Positions 8,945-16,738 of a stretch of DNA of 32,991 nt are shown piece after piece. A model generated the notes under the pieces. The model saw only the letters and a list, made by a program, of their open reading frames with translations. It did not search any database and was not told the origin of the DNA. The stretch comes from Acidobacteriaceae bacterium (GTDB lineage Bacteria > Acidobacteriota > Terriglobia > Terriglobales > Acidobacteriaceae): positions 48,777-81,767 of the forward strand of contig PLSM01000176.1 in the NCBI GenBank assembly GCA_003165075.1, in the 5' to 3' direction. A program made the position numbers and the translations under genes. How positions within the stretch are numbered: the first letter of the stretch is position 1; every line of letters starts with the position of its first letter.

Positions 8945-9042
8945 GGGATTCCTGCGCCTCGTGAGGCAGGCCGACGTACCGGCCCATCCGACAGAATGCT
9001 ACAACGTACGGACGCAGAAGGGAAATGCGACGCTCGGAAAGG

Positions 9043-9127
9043 CAGCTTCCAGCTTCCAGCGGTTCGGTGTCGCATTCGCAGTGAAGACTTGCGGGGGCGA
9101 TTGAAACAGGCTGGGAGCTGGAAGCTG
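9043..9127 (-). terminator. 18-bp inverted repeat, possible terminator or repeat element
   Basis: Arms at 9043-9060 (CAGCTTCCAGCTTCCAGC) and 9110-9127 (GCTGGGAGCTGGAAGCTG) pair at 17 of 18 positions around a 49-base loop. They start about ten bases after the stop of the gene ending at 9137. There is no T-run, so a termination role is a guess. Confidence 0.45.
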
Positions 9128-9136
9128 AGAGAGAGG

Positions 9137-10045
9137 CTAGAAGCCGTAGGAGAGAGCGAAGGCCACGCGCGCGCGGGCTTGCAGGTCCACTCCGGGGGCG
9201 ATTCTACCCGCCGCCTGCAGGACGCCGAAATCCAGATTGAGCTTGCGCTTGGGCAGAGGTACAACGCGGACGGCGTAGACCTCGGAGGTGGGAATGTCGA
9301 AGGACGGCGTGCCTCCCACATTGATCTGACGCGGCTGCTGTGCGACCTCAGAGGCCAGGATGATGGTGCTCTTGCCGGGGCCGGTGAACACAAAGCCCAG
9401 CGCGCCAAAGGCTCGCCCGGTGAAGGCCGGCGCATTGCCGCCCAGTCCCCACAGAGAGGCGTCTGTGCCGCGGAGCCCGGCGGACAGCAGTAGCGGGACC
9501 TTTTTGGTCTGGGTCACGAGTTTGGTCGCCACGATATAGGCGTCGCCGTTGGTCGTGCCTTGCCCGGCTGAGCCGTCGCCGACGTTGTTGTCATTGACGC
9601 GCACGATTCCACCGACGGCAATGGCCGGAACCCACTTGGTCTTGAAGGCATTCTCCGGTACGAGGGTCGCCTTGCCGTGGACGATGCTGAAGCCGCCGTT
9701 CCACAGCGGGGTAAGGCCAGCGGTGCTGCCGGTGGCGTGAATTTCTCCTGTGTAACCCACCTCAAAGCGCTTGGCGAAACCCTCGGTGATGGAGACAGTG
9801 CTGTACTCCCCGATGACCGGCCCGGCGGCAAGGAAGTGAAAAGCAACAGAGGGTTGGCCAAGACCTTTGGCTGGAGAAGCGGAGGTGTAGGCCAGAGGAG
9901 TGACGAAGACACCAGTAGGTCCCTCCCAACCGAGGCTCTGCGCCTGGGCGGCGCGGGCAGCAAGGGAGAGAACGAGGAGCAGGATGGTTGGAGCCCACCG
10001 AGTGCTGAGTGCTGATGAACGGAATGCGGATGCAAAGCGGCGCAT
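9137..10045 (-). CDS. Secreted, probably outer-membrane beta-barrel protein
   Basis: 302 residues from the ATG at 10045, which has AAGGAG ten bases upstream. An upstream ATG at 10111 is open but has no such site. The signal peptide ends ARAAQAQS. The mature chain begins GWEGPTGVFVTPLAYT and consists of alternating short hydrophobic strands and Gly-rich turns (VGYTGEIHATGS, NGGFSIVHGKATLV, PAIAVGGIVRVND). It ends ALSYGF with a terminal Phe, as is typical for proteins inserted by the BAM machinery. I do not recognise a named family with certainty; it resembles the DUF3034/YjbH-like barrel proteins in its opening motif. Confidence 0.85.
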   Translation of the reverse strand: MRRFASAFRSSALSTRWAPTILLLVLSLAARAAQAQSLGWEGPTGVFVTPLAYTSASPAKGLGQPSVAFHFLAAGPVIGEYSTVSITEGFAKRFEVGYTGEIHATGSTAGLTPLWNGGFSIVHGKATLVPENAFKTKWVPAIAVGGIVRVNDNNVGDGSAGQGTTNGDAYIVATKLVTQTKKVPLLLSAGLRGTDASLWGLGGNAPAFTGRAFGALGFVFTGPGKSTIILASEVAQQPRQINVGGTPSFDIPTSEVYAVRVVPLPKRKLNLDFGVLQAAGRIAPGVDLQARARVAFALSYGF

Positions 10046-10344
10046 AAGATCTTTCTCCTTTTGAAAGGGGTATGGAAGACGAGGAAAAATCATGCGACAG
10101 AAGCATCCCAACGGCGCGGGAGTGCGCGAGAAACGACGTGCCCTTCCAAGGATATGGAGGGCGCAAGCGCTTATCTCAAAAGTTGGCTGCGGCAGTTTGG
10201 ATTTTCAGTCGCGGAGAGAGCCGCTGTTAGAAGCAACAGCGACAACAGGCGAAATGCCGGGAGGCACGAAGCGACTGTGTCATAGGAATGAGTATAAGTC
10301 AGATTCTTGAAAAGTCCAGAGCGGCGTTCAACTCACCATGCGAT
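10046..10344. other. Intergenic region (299 bp)
   Basis: Between the M16 peptidase stop and the start of the outer-membrane-type gene, both leftward. It should contain the promoter of the latter. I see no small gene, RNA gene or clear repeat. Confidence 0.5.
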
Positions 10345-11619
10345 TCAACAGACGAGCATCTTGCGATTGAGCTTGACGCCGTCGAGGCGGCCGAGAAGAG
10401 TGACGGCGATACGGTCGGGGTCGAGTAGACGCTGGGCCATGGCCTGTACCTGCGCGGCGTCTACCGCATCGATGCGCGCGATGATCTCTTCCACGGTGAA
10501 GAACTGGTGGAAGTAAATCTCCTGGCGGGCCAGGTTGGCCATGCGCGAGTTGGAGCTTTCAAGGCCCATGAGGATATTGCCCTTGAGCTGATCTTTGGCG
10601 CGAGTGAGTTCCTCGTCGCCGAGGAGGGTCTCTTTCAGTTTGCGGAACTCGGCCAGAATCAGTTGCACCACTTCAAGAGATTTGCCGGTGGCTGTGCCAG
10701 CGTAGATGCACAGGGTACCGGTGTCGCGATAGGGGCTGAGGTCGGAGTAGATGGAATAGGCCATGCCGCGCTCTTCGCGGATGGTCTGGAAGAGGCGCGA
10801 ACTCATGCCGCCGCCGAGCACGGTGTTGAGGATGAGAGTGGTGTAGCGGTTGTCGTCGGTGATGGGCGGGGCGGGCACGCCGAGGCAGATCTGCACCTGC
10901 TCGAGGGCTTTTTTATTGCGCAGCACAATGCGGGCGCCGGCTTCGGGCGCCTGCAACTCGTGCAGGGGCTCGCCCGCGGCCAGGGAAGCAAACTCCTTGG
11001 CTACGGCGGCGATGAATTGATCGTGGTCGAGATTACCGGCGGCGGAAAAGACCATGTTGTTGGCGCAGAAGCGGCCGCCGTGGTAATCGACCAGCTGCTG
11101 CTGGGCGAGCTTGCCCACGGTGGCGGTGGTGCCGAGGATGGGCTTGCCGAGGGGATGATCCTTCCAGAAGTTCTGGGTGAACAGTTCGTGGACCAGGACG
11201 TCGGGATTGTCTTCGTCGATCTTGATTTCTTCAAGAATCACGCCGCGTTCGCGCTCGATGTCAGGAGTGGCGAAGATCGGGTTGAGGACCAGGTCGGCCA
11301 GCACGTCGAGGGCGATGGGCACATGTTCGGCGAGGGACTTGACGTTGAAGCAGATGGTCTCCTTGCCGGTGAAGGCATCGAGATTGCCGCCGATGGAGTC
11401 CATTTCGCGGGCGATGAGCTGGGCGGAGCGGGAACGGGTGCCTTTGAACACCATGTGTTCCACAAAGTGAGAGATGCCGTTGTTCTCAGCCGACTCGCAG
11501 CGGGAACCCGACTTCATCCAAACGCCCATGGCCACGGAGCGCAGATGTTCCATGCGCTCGGTCAGGACGGTCAGGCCGTTCGGCAGTACAGTGCGTCGGA
11601 GGTTGCGCTCGTTGCTCAT
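10345..11619 (-). CDS. M16 family zinc metallopeptidase (pitrilysin/processing peptidase-like)
   Basis: 424 residues from the ATG at 11619; a TTG three codons upstream is the alternative. The inverted zinc motif HFVEH (His51, Glu54, His55) is intact, and the third ligand is expected in VILEEI (Glu130/131). The C-terminal half carries GGGMSSRLFQTIREERGMAYS, the Arg/Tyr substrate-binding region of the family. Length and layout fit the bacterial YmxG/MPP-beta-like single-subunit enzymes that degrade or process peptides. Cytoplasmic by absence of a signal peptide. Confidence 0.95.
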   Translation of the reverse strand: MSNERNLRRTVLPNGLTVLTERMEHLRSVAMGVWMKSGSRCESAENNGISHFVEHMVFKGTRSRSAQLIAREMDSIGGNLDAFTGKETICFNVKSLAEHVPIALDVLADLVLNPIFATPDIERERGVILEEIKIDEDNPDVLVHELFTQNFWKDHPLGKPILGTTATVGKLAQQQLVDYHGGRFCANNMVFSAAGNLDHDQFIAAVAKEFASLAAGEPLHELQAPEAGARIVLRNKKALEQVQICLGVPAPPITDDNRYTTLILNTVLGGGMSSRLFQTIREERGMAYSIYSDLSPYRDTGTLCIYAGTATGKSLEVVQLILAEFRKLKETLLGDEELTRAKDQLKGNILMGLESSNSRMANLARQEIYFHQFFTVEEIIARIDAVDAAQVQAMAQRLLDPDRIAVTLLGRLDGVKLNRKMLVC

Positions 11620-11752
11620 CGTAATCAAGCCGGAATCGATTGTGGGACAAGAAATCTCAATCGGCGCGGATTCACCGGTGTTGAGCTTTCAAACAGGGGA
11701 CAAGCCAGACTAAACCCAGCGGCAAGGGCTGCATGGGGAGAAAAAATGCTCT

Positions 11753-12937
11753 ATGCTGGGCCCAGCCGTGACCACACGTTCGAACCAATTAGTACCATTA
11801 GACTCCAACTTCGCCTCGGGTGGAAGCTTGAGGCAATTATTTGGCTTGGATAACGCGGCGCTGGCGGCGTGCATGTTGGCGGCGGGCGAACCGGCCTGGC
11901 GCGGCTGCCAGATGGCAGAAGCCATGTATCGTCAGAGACTTACAAGCCTGGATGAGATCACTACGCTGCCCAAAGCGCTGCGCCAGAGGCTGGGTGCGGA
12001 AGGCTGGCAGGTGGGGCGGCCGCGGATTCTGCAGGTTTTCAAGTCGACAGATGGGACGGAGCGCTACCTGGTGCAGGGCCAGCCCATGGACCCGCAGACG
12101 GTGGAAACCGTGTGGATGCCCGAAGGCGACGGCGGCGAGGCGGGCGACAGCGGCGACGCCGATGCGGCGGAGGAAGGGAAAAGCCGGACGCGCGCGACAA
12201 TCTGCGTGTCGAGCCAGGTGGGCTGCGCCGTGAACTGCCAGTTCTGCCTGACGGCCAAGCTGGGCCTGCAACGTAATCTGGGCGCGGGGGAGATTGCGGG
12301 GCAGGTGGTGGCGGTGCTCGACCGGCACGGTGTGGAGGTCGGCCGGGAGCGCGTGAACCTGGTCTTCATGGGCATGGGCGAGCCCTTTCTGAATTACGAG
12401 AGCTTCATGGCGGCGGTGCGGCTGCTGGTGGAGGAGGTGGGACTGAGCCCGCAGCGCATGACGGTGTCGACATCGGGAATCGTACCCGGCATCGAGCGGT
12501 TTGCGCAGGAACCGCCGGAGGTGCGTCCCAAGCTGGCCATCAGCCTGAACGCACCGAACAATGCAATTCGCAGCGAAGTGATGCCGGTCAATCGCAAATG
12601 GCCTATCGAGGCAGTGGTGGATGCGGTGCGCCAGGTGCGGTTGCGGTCGCGGGAACGGATCACGTTTGAATATGTGCTGCTGGGCGGGGTGACGGATCGG
12701 CTGGAACACGCTGCCGAAGTGGCGCGGCTGGTGCGGCGCTCGGGACTGCCGGCCAAGGTGAACCTGATTGCGTGGAATCCGGGGCCGGGCATCGAGTACA
12801 CCATGCCGTCGGCGGGGGCGGTGGAGGCATTCCGCGTCGCACTGGCTGCCGAGGGCGTGCCGGTTTATCTGCGCAAGCCGCGGGGACGGGATATTTTTGC
12901 GGCTTGCGGACAGTTGAAGCGGACGGTGGAGGGGTGA
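11753..12937 (+). CDS. rlmN: Dual-specificity RNA (adenine-C2) methyltransferase RlmN
   Basis: 394 residues. A radical-SAM enzyme that methylates C2 of A2503 in 23S rRNA and A37 in some tRNAs. The cluster motif is CAVNCQFC (Cys158, Cys162, Cys165). The two cysteines of the ping-pong mechanism are both present: Cys151 in ICVSSQ and Cys385 in RKPRGRDIFAACGQL. Also visible are FMGMGEPFLNY and TVSTSGIVPG. An acidic, Gly-rich insertion (about residues 124-143, EGDGGEAGDSGDADAAEEG) sits just before the radical-SAM domain where most homologues have a short loop. The start is uncertain: a GGGGAG site is better placed for an out-of-frame ATG at 11746, so translation may begin at 11753 or at a later GTG/TTG. 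Confidence 0.95.
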   Translation: MLGPAVTTRSNQLVPLDSNFASGGSLRQLFGLDNAALAACMLAAGEPAWRGCQMAEAMYRQRLTSLDEITTLPKALRQRLGAEGWQVGRPRILQVFKSTDGTERYLVQGQPMDPQTVETVWMPEGDGGEAGDSGDADAAEEGKSRTRATICVSSQVGCAVNCQFCLTAKLGLQRNLGAGEIAGQVVAVLDRHGVEVGRERVNLVFMGMGEPFLNYESFMAAVRLLVEEVGLSPQRMTVSTSGIVPGIERFAQEPPEVRPKLAISLNAPNNAIRSEVMPVNRKWPIEAVVDAVRQVRLRSRERITFEYVLLGGVTDRLEHAAEVARLVRRSGLPAKVNLIAWNPGPGIEYTMPSAGAVEAFRVALAAEGVPVYLRKPRGRDIFAACGQLKRTVEG

Positions 12938-12942
12938 GGATT

Positions 12943-12968
12943 CCCACATCTCAGAATCGAGATGTGGG
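12943..12968. terminator. Perfect 10-bp palindrome after rlmN (terminator-like or repeat element)
   Basis: CCCACATCTC (12943-12952), loop AGAATC, GAGATGTGGG (12959-12968), followed by GCACCC. It begins six bases after the rlmN stop. It shares the outer frame CCCAC...TGGGGCAC(C) with the palindromes at 2031 and 8301 while the inner stem differs, which suggests a related intergenic element. There is no T-run after it. Confidence 0.65.
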
Positions 12969-13008
12969 GCACCCGGCAATCACCATCTGCGACAAGGAAC
13001 TGTCGCGA

Positions 13009-13170
13009 GTGCTTGAGAGAAGCCGTTCAACTGAGCCGACGGACGAGTTTCAGAAGATTGTCGAAGCAATGGGCAGCATCATCGTCGATCTTGATCTCCG
13101 TTTGATTCAACCGACTTTGCGCAGGCACCCCGAATTGACAGCAGAGGCACGCGAGATGAAGTTGATCTGA
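13009..13170 (+). CDS. Doubtful small ORF or gene remnant
   Basis: 53 codons from a GTG to TGA, with the content ERSRSTEPTDEFQKIVEAMG and LDLRLIQPTLRRHPEL. The composition is protein-like (amphipathic, charged). The frame is open back into rlmN, there is no good ribosome binding site, and I recognise no family. It could be a fragment of a lost gene. Confidence 0.2.
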   Translation: MLERSRSTEPTDEFQKIVEAMGSIIVDLDLRLIQPTLRRHPELTAEAREMKLI

Positions 13171-13250
13171 TCAACGCCTGCCAGTAATTTCCGGATGGTG
13201 GCCTATTCGGAGGTAACTCGGGTTGGGCACGGGCCGAGGCAGCATTTAAA

Positions 13251-13574
13251 TTACGCTGCTTTCCGGTCGATCACCTTCAGCATTCTCCCTTCGATCTTTT
13301 GCAGGTGGGCGACGATTTGGAAGAGGTTTTTGGCTTGAGGATTTCCCTTAGGGCTGAACATGCGCATGAGCACCTTGGGCGAACGGCCGAGATCGGCTCC
13401 GAGTTTCACGAATCCAATGGCGCCGTTGATGTATTTGCGCAGCACTGACTTTTCGGTTTCAAGGTCGCCGGAGATCATGCAGCCGACAGCTTCGCGAAGA
13501 ATCGCCCGGCGGAATCCCTCGCTCCGATGCAGGCGGTTTTTGACGGTCTCGTTAAAGCCTTTGGTCAGTGCCAT
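13251..13574 (-). CDS. HigA-like antitoxin (addiction-module antidote, DNA-binding)
   Basis: 107 residues, starting MALTKGFNETVKNRLHRSEG. The chain carries GDLETEKSVLRKYINGAIGF and the highly characteristic LMRMFSPKGNPQAKNLFQIV, which contains the helix-turn-helix-like part. This is the antidote family that is normally the second gene of a two-gene toxin-antitoxin operon behind a RelE/Gp49-like toxin. GGGAG lies just upstream; ATG 13577 is an alternative that would add one Met. Its ATG overlaps the TGA of the toxin remnant, as in intact operons. No intact toxin is present. Confidence 0.85.
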   Translation of the reverse strand: MALTKGFNETVKNRLHRSEGFRRAILREAVGCMISGDLETEKSVLRKYINGAIGFVKLGADLGRSPKVLMRMFSPKGNPQAKNLFQIVAHLQKIEGRMLKVIDRKAA

Positions 13575-13666
13575 CATTTCTCCCGCTTGCGCTTTTTGTA
13601 CCCCTGCCAAAGCGCAATTGCCTTGGCTGATGTGGTTTCGCTCTACAGCAATTGGAGAACAGCCAT
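13574..13666 (-). pseudogene. Decayed RelE/Gp49-like toxin, C-terminal stub
   Basis: In the frame that ends TGA at 13576-13574, overlapping the antitoxin ATG, the sequence reads SETTSAKAIALWQGYKKRKR plus two residues. This resembles the end of Gp49-like HigB toxins (GDKxTQ..DIAxAIxLWxDYxxR). An in-frame TAG at 13645-13643 and a shortened GGDK region precede it; above that only MAVLQLL remains. The N-terminal and catalytic parts are missing, and the DUF3617 gene ends at 13680. The assignment rests on eye-matching of a short tail plus the operon position. Confidence 0.55.
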
Positions 13667-13679
13667 ATTTTGCGCGGAA

Positions 13680-14201
13680 TTATTTGTCAGTAGGCATCTG
13701 CACCGCCTTGACGCTGCCGCAGTCGGGGCCTTTGTAGACCGACGAGGTTTCGATTGTGTACTCGACCGGCCTGGAGTTGGGTCCCATCTGCATGGTTCCC
13801 GTAAAGTGCACTTTTCCTGTGGAGTGTTCGGGGTCGGTCCACGAGGACTCGACTGTGCCCTTTCCGGCCATCATGCCGGAACAGACCCAATCGGCAGACA
13901 TGCCGTTGGCCTTCATGGAGACGTTGCTTACCTGGCATTGGTTGTTGCGGCTCTGCGGCATGGGCGCGCCATACTTGTCGATCATGGCCTGGGTCACGCA
14001 GACCTGATTTGTGCGGGGTCCGCCGCCGAAGGGCGAATTTGCACCGGCAGGCATCGTCATCCCCGGGGGCATGGGCGACTGCTGCCAAGTCATGGTGCTG
14101 GTCATCTCCCACAGGCCGGCTTTGCGGACCTGCGCCCAGGCAAAGAGCCCCAGCAGCGTGAGGCACACAGTTGCTGCGATTACGGCGCGATGATTTTTCA
14201 T
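13680..14201 (-). CDS. DUF3617 family secreted protein
   Basis: 173 residues; GGAGGACAA stands directly before the ATG. Signal peptide AVIAATVCLTLLGLFAWAQ. The mature part starts KAGLWEMTSTMTWQQSPMPP and includes CVTQAMIDKYGAPMPQ, NNQCQVSN, SADWVCSG, SSWTDPEHSTGKVHFTGTMQ and a final GPDCGSVK. That is the typical four-Cys layout of DUF3617. Periplasmic; function unknown. The long open frames extending upstream to 14291 and 14331 have no support. Confidence 0.9.
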   Translation of the reverse strand: MKNHRAVIAATVCLTLLGLFAWAQVRKAGLWEMTSTMTWQQSPMPPGMTMPAGANSPFGGGPRTNQVCVTQAMIDKYGAPMPQSRNNQCQVSNVSMKANGMSADWVCSGMMAGKGTVESSWTDPEHSTGKVHFTGTMQMGPNSRPVEYTIETSSVYKGPDCGSVKAVQMPTDK

Positions 14202-14377
14202 TTGTCCTCCGTGCGCCGGAAGCGACCAGCGCGCACCCACTGTACCTAATTTGCCCGCGGGAGAAAAGAAAAAACTTGGGCCGGGGCGCAAGAAGCCACA
14301 CCGCAGGCTCAGAGCGAAGTGCGGGGCACACTTGGCAGTGACGAATACGGACCCCTTGCTGGCGTTAACCGGCCAGG

Positions 14378-15493
14378 TTATGGGTGACGGGAACAGTCTG
14401 AGCGAGCATCTTCGCGGCCGGATGGAATTCGAATGAAACCGTGCAAGACGTTGGCGCTGTCGTAGTAGAATCCGGCGATTTCTCCTTCGTCATTGATGGA
14501 GGCCGCCCCGGTCGATACCGCACCGGGAGCATCGAAGGGAATAATTTCGCCGCCCGGTTCGCGCACGAATCCATGAAAATTGGTCTGGGCATCGAACCAG
14601 TATCCGACGATTTCTCCCCTGTTGTTGATGCTCTGCGCGTAGGTTATTCCAGCGCCCGAGACTGCAAATGTTGTGACAGAGCCGTCAGGGTTCCGCACGA
14701 AGCCTTGCATGGGAGATGAGCGCGCGTTCCAGCTGCCGGTGATCTGGCCCTTGTCATTGATGCTTCCGGGATAGGTCGCCACTGCGCCCGCAACGTCGAA
14801 GGACTTGATGGCGCCGGCCTGGTCACGGATGAAGCCATGGAACACTGTGGGATCAGGACCTTGCGACCACGAACCAACGCTGACGCCCCGATTGTTGATG
14901 CTTTGGGGGGAAAGCCCAGTCGCGCCGGCCACGTTGAAGGGCTGTAACCTGCCGTGTGCGTCGCGAACGAATCCACCGGCGGTTCCGTCGGGAGCGGAGT
15001 AAGTGCCCAGGATTTCTTCGCGGTCGTTGATGCTTTCAGCCGTGCTGGTTGTGGCGAAGGGCACGAGCGACGATGTAATCGTGCCGTCCCAGCGGCGCAA
15101 ATAGGGCTGTGGCCACGGGCTGGTACCGAACCAACCGCCTACGCTGTCTCCATGGGAATTGATGCTCTGCGGAAACTGGTCAAAAGTCTCCTTAGCACCG
15201 GGCACATTGAAGACCGTGATGACGCCACACTTGTCACGCACAAAGCCCTGCGGCTGGTCGAAATAGTCCACAATGGACCACCACCCGGAGATCTCTCCCT
15301 TGCTGTTGATGCTCTCCGGACTGGTGAATTTTGCACCGGGAACATCAAAGGAAAGGAAAGTGGCGGAGCCCTGTGCCCGCGCGGTGGTTGCGAAGATACC
15401 AAATCCGACGATCAAGGCAGTCGCGCCAAGCGCGACGAGCCACAGACTAGCCGGCCTGAGCGGCCTGCTGGAGGTGAATACTTGTGTGTACAT
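14378..15493 (-). CDS. Secreted HAF-like repeat protein
   Basis: 371 residues from ATG 15493, with AAGGTG upstream. Residues about 12-40 form a signal peptide or anchor (LWLVALGATALIVGFGIF, then ATTARAQG). The rest is seven to eight repeats of about 40-45 residues built on F-D-V-P-G-A ... S-I-N-N/D-x-G-E-I-x-G-x-W ... GFVRD-x-G. This resembles the extracellular HAF repeat family, which probably forms a beta-propeller-like or solenoid structure. No catalytic motif is visible; the function is unknown. Confidence 0.88.
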   Translation of the reverse strand: MYTQVFTSSRPLRPASLWLVALGATALIVGFGIFATTARAQGSATFLSFDVPGAKFTSPESINSKGEISGWWSIVDYFDQPQGFVRDKCGVITVFNVPGAKETFDQFPQSINSHGDSVGGWFGTSPWPQPYLRRWDGTITSSLVPFATTSTAESINDREEILGTYSAPDGTAGGFVRDAHGRLQPFNVAGATGLSPQSINNRGVSVGSWSQGPDPTVFHGFIRDQAGAIKSFDVAGAVATYPGSINDKGQITGSWNARSSPMQGFVRNPDGSVTTFAVSGAGITYAQSINNRGEIVGYWFDAQTNFHGFVREPGGEIIPFDAPGAVSTGAASINDEGEIAGFYYDSANVLHGFIRIPSGREDARSDCSRHP

Positions 15494-15625
15494 CGATGAC
15501 ACCTTGGTTCGGTGGGGAGATTCCGGCCGGAATCCGAACGGGCGGATTATACGCCGATTTGCGCGCCGGGGATGTTCCAGATTTACGGTCGGCCAAGAGC
15601 CGGGAAGGAGCACGGGGACTGCCGG

Positions 15626-16711
15626 TCAGGCTGGCCTGCGAAGCGAAGTATTGCCCAATGCAAGCAGCGCACCGGTGACGCGGGCGGCGGCGTGGCGAAC
15701 CACGGTTTCTTCGCTGGCGAAGTCGCCGGCGATGCAGCGCACGCCCAGAGCCTCAATGCGCCGGATGTCGGCTTCGATGGGTGCGGCGCGTTCGGCGGCA
15801 TAGCGGGCGACAATCTGGGGCGAGAAAGGCGCGGTGTTGATAATGGCGTAGTCGAAGATGGGGGCGCGGGTGTGGTCGTAAATGCGCGCGATGTGGTCGG
15901 ACGCGGTCATTCCCAGGCTCTCATTGGCCTGGGTCATCAGATTGCAGACGTAAACACGCACTCCGCGCGCGCCGGCCAGCGTCGAGGGGATGCCCTGTAC
16001 GAGGAGATTGGTGATGAGCGAGGTATATAGCGAACCCGGCCCGACGGTGATGAGGTCGGCGCGCTCGATGGCCTCCAACGTTTCAGGGAGGGCGGCCGCG
16101 TCAGGGGGGTCCAGCATCAACTCGGCGATGCGCAGCCGGCTGGCGGTGATGTTGGTTTCTCCGCGCACCAGCGAGCCGTCGTCCATGCGCGCGACCAGGG
16201 TGGCGTTGGCGTTGGTGACGGGGTAGATGTGGCCGCGGGTGGCCAGGATCTTCGAGGCCAGCTGGATGGCGTGGGCGAAGTCCCCGGTAATCTCAGTGAG
16301 GGCGGCGACGAAGAGGTTGCCGAAGTTGTGGCCGCCAAGCCCGTCGCCGGAGCGGAAGCGATGGGCGAAGAGCTGCACCAGCAGATCTTCCTCTTCGCTG
16401 AGCGCCACCATGCAGTTGCGCAGGTCGCCGGGGGGCAGCATGTTGAAGTCTTTGCGCAGGCGGCCGGAAGAGCCGCCGTCATCGGTGACAGTGACCACGG
16501 CGGCAAGGTCGGCGATGGGGGATGGATTAAGAGCGGATTGGCCGGGGGCACTGACGTGGCGGCGAAGTCCACGCAGCAGGGTGGAAAGGCCGGTTCCGCC
16601 GCCAATGGCCACCACCCGCAACGGATGCACGGGGGCTTCAGCCTGGACGAACGGAGACGGAGAAGGACCGGGAATTGAGGCTCCGGAGTGCGAAGAAGAA
16701 TCAGAATTCAC
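15626..16711 (-). CDS. yvcK: YvcK/GlmR-like (CofD-related) cell-wall/gluconeogenesis factor
   Basis: 361 residues with a GTG start. Motifs: VVAIGGGTGLSTLLRGLR (nucleotide-sugar binding loop), VTVTDDGGSSGRLRKDF, PPGDLRNCMVALS, FRSGDGLGGHNFGNL, GPGSLYTSLITNLL and VYVCNLMTQANES. YvcK homologues bind UDP-sugars and direct carbon to peptidoglycan precursor synthesis. The first 25 or so residues are a Ser/Pro-rich extension. The TPR gene upstream ends 27 bases before this start, so the two are likely co-transcribed. Confidence 0.94.
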   Translation of the reverse strand: MNSDSSSHSGASIPGPSPSPFVQAEAPVHPLRVVAIGGGTGLSTLLRGLRRHVSAPGQSALNPSPIADLAAVVTVTDDGGSSGRLRKDFNMLPPGDLRNCMVALSEEEDLLVQLFAHRFRSGDGLGGHNFGNLFVAALTEITGDFAHAIQLASKILATRGHIYPVTNANATLVARMDDGSLVRGETNITASRLRIAELMLDPPDAAALPETLEAIERADLITVGPGSLYTSLITNLLVQGIPSTLAGARGVRVYVCNLMTQANESLGMTASDHIARIYDHTRAPIFDYAIINTAPFSPQIVARYAAERAAPIEADIRRIEALGVRCIAGDFASEETVVRHAAARVTGALLALGNTSLRRPA

Positions 16712-16738
16712 AACGCGCCTGAGAATCGATAACCGAGG

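Larger units (their letters stand above)
12938..13250. other. Convergent intergenic region (313 bp)
   Basis: Between rlmN (rightward) and the HigA-like gene (leftward). It holds the palindrome at 12943-12968 and a doubtful small open frame at 13009-13170. Nothing else is recognisable. Confidence 0.6.

Noticed and set aside
10507..11853. 448-codon plus-strand open frame
   Set aside because: Antisense of the M16 peptidase with Gly/Ala/His-rich composition typical of shadows; no family similarity.
11837..12979. 380-codon minus-strand open frame
   Set aside because: Antisense of rlmN; His/Arg-rich and without motifs.
13687..14331. Alternative 214-codon frame over the DUF3617 gene
   Set aside because: The neighbouring frame has a signal peptide, GGAGGA site and the DUF3617 cysteine pattern; this one has none.
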